A DNA stretch of 64,000 nt from the NCBI GenBank assembly GCA_023333565.1, contig JAJKFH010000102.1, positions 1,178,001 through 1,242,000 of the forward strand, in the 5' to 3' direction. The translations under genes and the position numbers were made by a program. The stretch is from Puffinus mauretanicus. Its lineage: Eukaryota; Chordata; Aves; Procellariiformes; Procellariidae. Under the pieces are notes generated by a model. That model did not search any database and was not told the origin of the DNA. It was given only the letters and a program-made list of their open reading frames with translations. Below, piece by piece: positions 59,085 through 64,000 of the stretch. Positions within the stretch are counted from its first letter, which is position 1. Each line of letters opens with the position of its first letter.

Positions 59085-59474
59085 TGTGGTGGGCTGACCT
59101 TGGTCAGCTGCCAGATGCTCACCAAGCTGCTCTCTTGTTCCCCTCCGGGACAGGACAGAGGGGAGAAAGTAAGATGAAAAAGCTCATGGTTGAGATAAAG
59201 ACGAGGAGATCGCTTACCAGTTACTGTCAGAGGCAAAACAGACTCAACTTGTGGAAAATTACTTTAATTTTTTGCCTATTAAAGATAGAGTAGGCTGGTG
59301 AAACAAAGACAAACTAAAAAACACCTTTCCAGCCCTCTTCTTCTCAGGCTCGGCTCACTCCTTCCTTCCTGGCTCTTCCACCTGTCTGACGTGGGGGCAG
59401 CTCCTGATATCTTCTCACAGAGGCCACTCCTGCAGCCCCCCACTACCAAAACCTTGCCACATAAACCCAATACA
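59085..59474. mobile_element. solo-type avian ERV LTR, internally shortened
   Basis: The element runs from TGTGGTGGGCTGACCTTGG to CCAAAACCTTGCCACATAAA then CCCAATACA, so it has TG...CA termini. Its two ends match an LTR that is common in bird genomes, as I recall it; much of the usual middle is missing. The flanks are CCTCT (59080-59084) and CCTAT (59475-59479), a plausible 5-bp target-site duplication with one change. No gag, pol or env sequence adjoins it. Confidence 0.75.
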
Positions 59475-61984
59475 CCTATGCATACCCAAGAGTGAGTGCT
59501 GACATTGACTTTTGAATGTTCAAGTTTATTACAAAAGACTTATGCATTAATAGGTCATTACAGATGTCAGCAGTCTCTCATTACTTCCCAGATAATTAAA
59601 GTACTCATGCTATCATAAACACTTTCAAAGTTTGTAAAGTATATATAAAGCAAGCAATCTGATTTTTTTGCATCTTTCACCACTAATTTGGAGTCCTCAT
59701 TGATTCAGTTTCCTTATGACAATCTTGTAAAATGTTAGTTTGCGTAAGTACCTTGCAAGTATTATACCTTTCCCGATTTTATGCTGTGAAAGATCTTCAT
59801 TTGGTCACTTGACCTTCATTTATTTATATGGATATCTTTAGCTTCCCAAATCTAGCATTCACCTGGATCTGGAAATCTTGGTGTTGATCAGGAACTGCTG
59901 TCCTGATAATGTTTTTTTTTTTTCCTCCTGTCTTATTTTCAGGCTTTAAAGGCATTTGCTGCTACCTTTTAACTTCCTTTTTGAGTCTGACTCTCAAAAT
60001 TTGTCTTTGGGATGTATCAGGACATTCTTTTCTGTTTATTTTCTATTAAATATGGTTATGTGTGGGTTGTGTTTGTGTGTATGCATATATGTGTGTATAA
60101 AAACATACATTTATTTTAAGTACTTTAAATCTATTCAACATGTCTCTGTTAAATCAATTGTATGTTTTCATCGCTATCTGGCTTATTCATTTTGGATTTT
60201 CCCCTTCGTAGTTCCACTGTATGTTGGTGAAAGTGGTTTGTAGGCAAGCAATTTCAGTTCCTTTTCTCAGCTTCTTCATACAAGTTTTGTTATTGTTTTT
60301 TGCATGTCTGAATTCTCTTTGCATTCATAGTCTTTAATTTGCTCAAGTGATAGCTCAAATGTACCATGAGCAGTCGGGCACAAACACACTATTGTAATGG
60401 TACCCCCACTCTGTATATTGCCCATACCTGTCTGCACCTGCTTAAATAGTTATGTCTCTGAGATCCTCTCAACTTCCAGCTTAGTGAATCTGTTCAAAGA
60501 GCCTACTTTCTCCCTTCCCTTCAGTACTGAGGTCATACTGGTTTTTGACACTGAGGATCTTCGCTTGTTTCTGCCGAGAATTTTATTTTTAATGCCAGAG
60601 ATTCTAATGGTGGAAATGCTTGGTCTTCTAAGCTTTTTGTATTAAAGTAGCAGGTTTGGTGTATCCAAGAGGTACAATTCCTTCTTTCTTTTTTCCCTTT
60701 TTTTTTTTCTTTTTTTCCCAGTTATAGTCCCTGTTTGGGAAAGAGGCTTTTGTTTCAAGAAATTAGACCATTTTTTAAAAGAATTTGCTCAATAGAGAGA
60801 GTGTATTTGTAAGTATTTGAAGTTACTGTGTAGTTTCAGACCCTTCAGTTGTCCATCACCAGGGACCTTTCTCAAGAGATGAGATGGGAATTGAAAGTGT
60901 TCTTTTTCTCAGCCATTGCTTGACAAATTAAAACTTCTTCCTCCACAACTTCTCTAAGGGAAGAGGTATTTATGGTGTTTTCAAATACTGGAAAGAAAAT
61001 CCAAGATGGATTTCTATCCTTATTTTAAGAGGATTGCATACGTATCACTTGCATTTCAAGTTCATAATGATAACATTGCCACTGATAGTACAGTCCCTCC
61101 AATGGAAGAATTGGTTCATCTCTCTCAGCTTGCAGGATGTTTATTCCTGCATAATGATCAAAGTTATCCTAAGACAGTATCTGCAATTATTCATTGTTCA
61201 GGATTATCACTTACCAATTCAAAGTGTTTTTTTCCAGCCACTCTATAACAACAAATATCTTTACTGGGATTGCTGAGTTGTCAACCTGTCTTTGAAGGGG
61301 GTGATACCCTTAATGGGATGACTTCCTGAAAGGGAAACTGCTGATTTTATTCTGCCCTTTGTGTTACTTTGCTGTTGTTTTATTCTCCAGGCCTCACAAC
61401 CAAAAGTCAGTGACATAGGGTCAGTAGTCTTCTGCAGAGCCCAATATGCTTATCATTTGTGCTTGACTACTACTGTATGTAGACCTATCTGATCTTAGAC
61501 ATAGACACCACTGCCATCATGTTTTATGTCAACAAATAAAGTGTAGAATCTCAATCTCCCCTGTGGAGGGAGAATCCATATTGCAACTAGTGCTTCTGGT
61601 ATTGTATTTAAAAGTCAGAGGTCTTACCTGCCAAGACTTCTGAGTGTTTATCTGATGTGTGTTGCTCTACAAGAAAGGGTCAGTGCCACATGAAAGACAC
61701 TGGTGGATATTTTGACATTGATACTTGTTTAATCAGTGTGAATGTGTGTGGGCTATCATTCAAAGCAGAAGAGAGATTCACTCATCTGTAAGTAGATTAT
61801 GTGTATGTAGGCATTAGCTTCCCTTTGATCTTGGTTTGGTACCTTAAAATTCTGAGATTTTGAATTGAGGGTTATATGGTATGTTGTACCCTATACCACT
61901 TTCTAAATAATCTGTATCTTATTTGCATACCTGTATCCTATCCAACTGCATCCTATCGTACTATCACTTTTTTTGCACTTTGAA

Positions 61985-63344
61985 ATGAATGAGGGGGATG
62001 ACTGGAACAGTCTGGTAACTGGAAGAAGGCAAATATAATGCCCATCTTCAAGGTGGGCAAGAAAGAGGATACAGGGAACTATAGGTCAGTTAGCATAATC
62101 TCAGTCTCTGGAGGGGTTACATAGCAGGTTCCTGTGGAAGTCACATAGAAGTATGTAAAGGACAAGAAGGTGATTGGGAGCACCTTGCGTAGTTTTACCG
62201 AGGGCAAATCATGCCTGACCAACCCTTCTATGATGAGATGACTAGCCTGGTGGATGAAGGGACTGCAGTGGCTGTTTACCTGGACTTTAGCGAGGCCTTT
62301 GACGTGGTCTCCCATAGTATCCTTATTGTAAAATTGGCAAAATATGACCAGATAAGTGCACTTGTATGGCTGGATTGCCAGGCTCAAAGGGTGGTTAGCA
62401 GCATCTGCACAAAATCGAACTGATGTCTGGTTACTAGCAGTGTTCTTCATGGGCCATACATGGATCAGTATTGTTCAATGTCTGTATTAACTAGCTGGGT
62501 AATAGGATGGAGTGCACTTTCAGCAGATTTGCAGATACCACATTGTGGGGAGCAGCTGATACGCCAAAAGGCAGGACAGCTATTTGGAGGGACCTCAACA
62601 GGCTGGAAAAATGGGATGACAGGAACCTCACCAAGTCCTGCACATGGAATGGGAAAACCCCATCCACTCAGTCTGGGGCTGACTGGCTACAAAGCAGCTT
62701 TCCAATAAGGGACCTAAGGGTCCTGGTGGACACCAAAGCGAACATGGATCAGCTCTGTGCCCTTGTGGTGAAGAAGGCCAACTGTATAAAGTTCAGTATT
62801 AGCAAAAGTATCGTCAGCTGATTAAGGGAAGCAATCATTCATTCTGTTCAGCACTTAAGACCACATCTAGATTACCATATCCAGTTTTTGGCTTTGCAGT
62901 ACCTGGTAGATACTGATGTCCTAGAGTGAGTCTAACAGGGAGCCAAGATGATTAGGGGACTGGAGCATATGGCATATGAGGAGGGGCTGAAAGAACTGAT
63001 TTTGCTTAGTCTGGAGAAAATAAGGCTCAGGGAATCTTATTGTGATCTTCAGTTACCTAATGGGAAGGTGTGAAGAAGATGGAGGCAGACTTCTCAGAGG
63101 CATGCAGTAGAAGAGAAGGGGCGATGGTCACAAGTTGCAACAAGGGAAGTTGTTCTTATTAGCCACAAGGAACAACATTTTCACCATTAGAGTAATTAAA
63201 CAATCTGAGAGGTTTACCAGCATCTCCAATCCTGGAGGTGTTCAGAGTTTGATTGGGTAAGCTGCTGAGCAAACAGATTTCATTGCCCCTTGGATTAGGT
63301 AAATTCCAGGTGTCCCTTCCAGCCTATATTGTTCTATGATTCTC
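61985..63344 (+). mobile_element. CR1 LINE copy 2, degenerate ORF2 and 3' end
   Basis: The segment Trp-Lys-Lys-Ala-Asn-Ile-Met-Pro-Ile-Phe-Lys (about 62018) and Tyr-Leu-Asp-Phe-Ser-Glu-Ala-Phe-Asp (about 62278-62304) are reverse-transcriptase motifs. Near 62520-62550 Phe-Ala-Asp-Thr-Thr stands where Phe-Ala-Asp-Asp-Thr is expected, so a catalytic Asp is gone. The element ends at TTGTTCTATGATTCT, the CR1 3' terminus. Stops and frameshifts are frequent. Confidence 0.92.
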
Positions 63345-64000
63345 CATATCTGTACTTGCAAAATATGTGTGTGTGCTTTCTAGATACATCTGGTAAATCT
63401 TGACTTCCAATTTTAGTGATGTATGCATACCCACAGTGTGACTGGACGTAAAGACCACTTCTTTCAAAAGAAACTAGTAGTAAACAATATTTTTCTTTAT
63501 GTAGAAATCGAATTCATCCTTACGTTCATGATACTCCTGTAGATGTTAAACAAGTGACTAGTTTGCTAGAATTTTGCTCTGTGTAGTTATGGCTTTTTAT
63601 TTTACAAACCATGAACCTATTAAAGAAAATTGAGAAACAAGGTAATTGTATGTTTATGTCACTGGTTCAAGCCTATGCCAAACTGGTGGAAATGTAAAGC
63701 TGCCCAATTACTGTTCATTATTTTTACTAACTAGTCAGTTTAGACTAGTGAACAGATTTAGTTCACTAGTGGACAGGTGTCTTGAATGATTTTTGGACAT
63801 GTTTATCGTAGACACTTTTTCACATGCGTATCTTTTCTGTGCGACTTATGCTCTGCATTTACTGGGAAGAAATTAGAATTTAAATGTTCAGGTCCTTGGA
63901 GTCATGGCTCAGGGAGATAAAGATTCCTCACTAAGTGAGTACAAGCACGCCTGGTTATCTGGTATTCAGTTTCCCCAGTGAAGAATATCTCATCTTTAAT

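Larger units (their letters stand above)
40353..64000 (+). other. ERC1: ERC1 intron 2 (at least 23.6 kb, runs off window)
   Basis: The expected next ERC1 segment (starting near His-Met-Gln-Met-Thr-Ile-Gln) was not found, so the intron extends past 64000. It holds a candidate microexon/recursive splice site at 41996, a 33-bp tandem duplication at 41121, an A/C-only tract at 47324, a T/A homopolymer pair at 49342, CR1 copies at 55.4-56.8, 57.0 and 62.0-63.3 kb, and an LTR at 59.1 kb. The intervals between these are AT-rich sequence in which I see nothing else. Confidence 0.8.

Noticed and set aside
1..64000. CRISPR arrays, operons, phage or plasmid features, tRNA and rRNA genes
   Set aside because: Spliced vertebrate genes and LINE/LTR repeats show nuclear animal DNA. 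No regularly spaced repeat array or cloverleaf-type RNA gene was seen by eye.

Overview
This is a vertebrate, almost certainly avian, nuclear genomic window. Genes are split by introns with GT-AG boundaries. A GC-rich CpG island stands in an otherwise AT-rich background. The dispersed repeats are CR1-type LINE fragments, several carrying the typical CR1 3' terminus, plus an LTR resembling avian endogenous-retrovirus LTRs. Gene order and orientation (WNK1 >, < RAD52, ERC1 >) match human 12p13.33. I could not determine the species.

Layout. (1) 1-8.3 kb, plus strand: the 3' end of WNK1. The last two coding exons are 4762-4949 and 5250-5564, followed by a long 3' UTR whose likely distal poly(A) signal is at 8248. 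(2) 8.3-10.1 kb: a short tail-to-tail interval. (3) 10.1-28.1 kb, minus strand: RAD52. All eleven coding exons could be joined in frame into a complete 419-residue protein (1260 nt including the stop), one residue longer than human RAD52. Its 3' UTR runs to a poly(A) signal near 10.1 kb, and a noncoding first exon probably ends at 28073. (4) 27.6-29.2 kb: a TATA-less CpG island that appears to be the shared, divergent RAD52/ERC1 promoter. It has clustered GC boxes, two E2F-like sites on the RAD52 side and a strong G-quadruplex motif on the ERC1 side. (5) 28.6-64 kb, plus strand: the 5' part of ERC1 (ELKS). A noncoding exon ends at 28608 and the first coding exon (223 codons) is at 39684-40352. 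The rest is ERC1 intron 2, which runs off the window and holds two degenerate CR1 copies, one solo-type LTR and low-complexity tracts.

The genes are unrelated in function: WNK1 is an ion-homeostasis kinase, RAD52 a DNA-annealing repair protein, and ERC1 a presynaptic/cortical scaffold. RAD52 and ERC1 appear to share a promoter. WNK1 and RAD52 converge at their 3' ends.

No undescribed multi-gene system was found. The most noteworthy unexplained signals are: (a) a 75-codon intact reading frame at 2970-3197 inside a WNK1 intron, with a signal-peptide-like start and a compact array of cysteines; (b) a 6-nt candidate microexon or recursive splice site at 41996-42001 in ERC1 intron 2; (c) a G-quadruplex motif right after the ERC1 exon 1 donor; and (d) a near-perfect hairpin in the WNK1 3' UTR.
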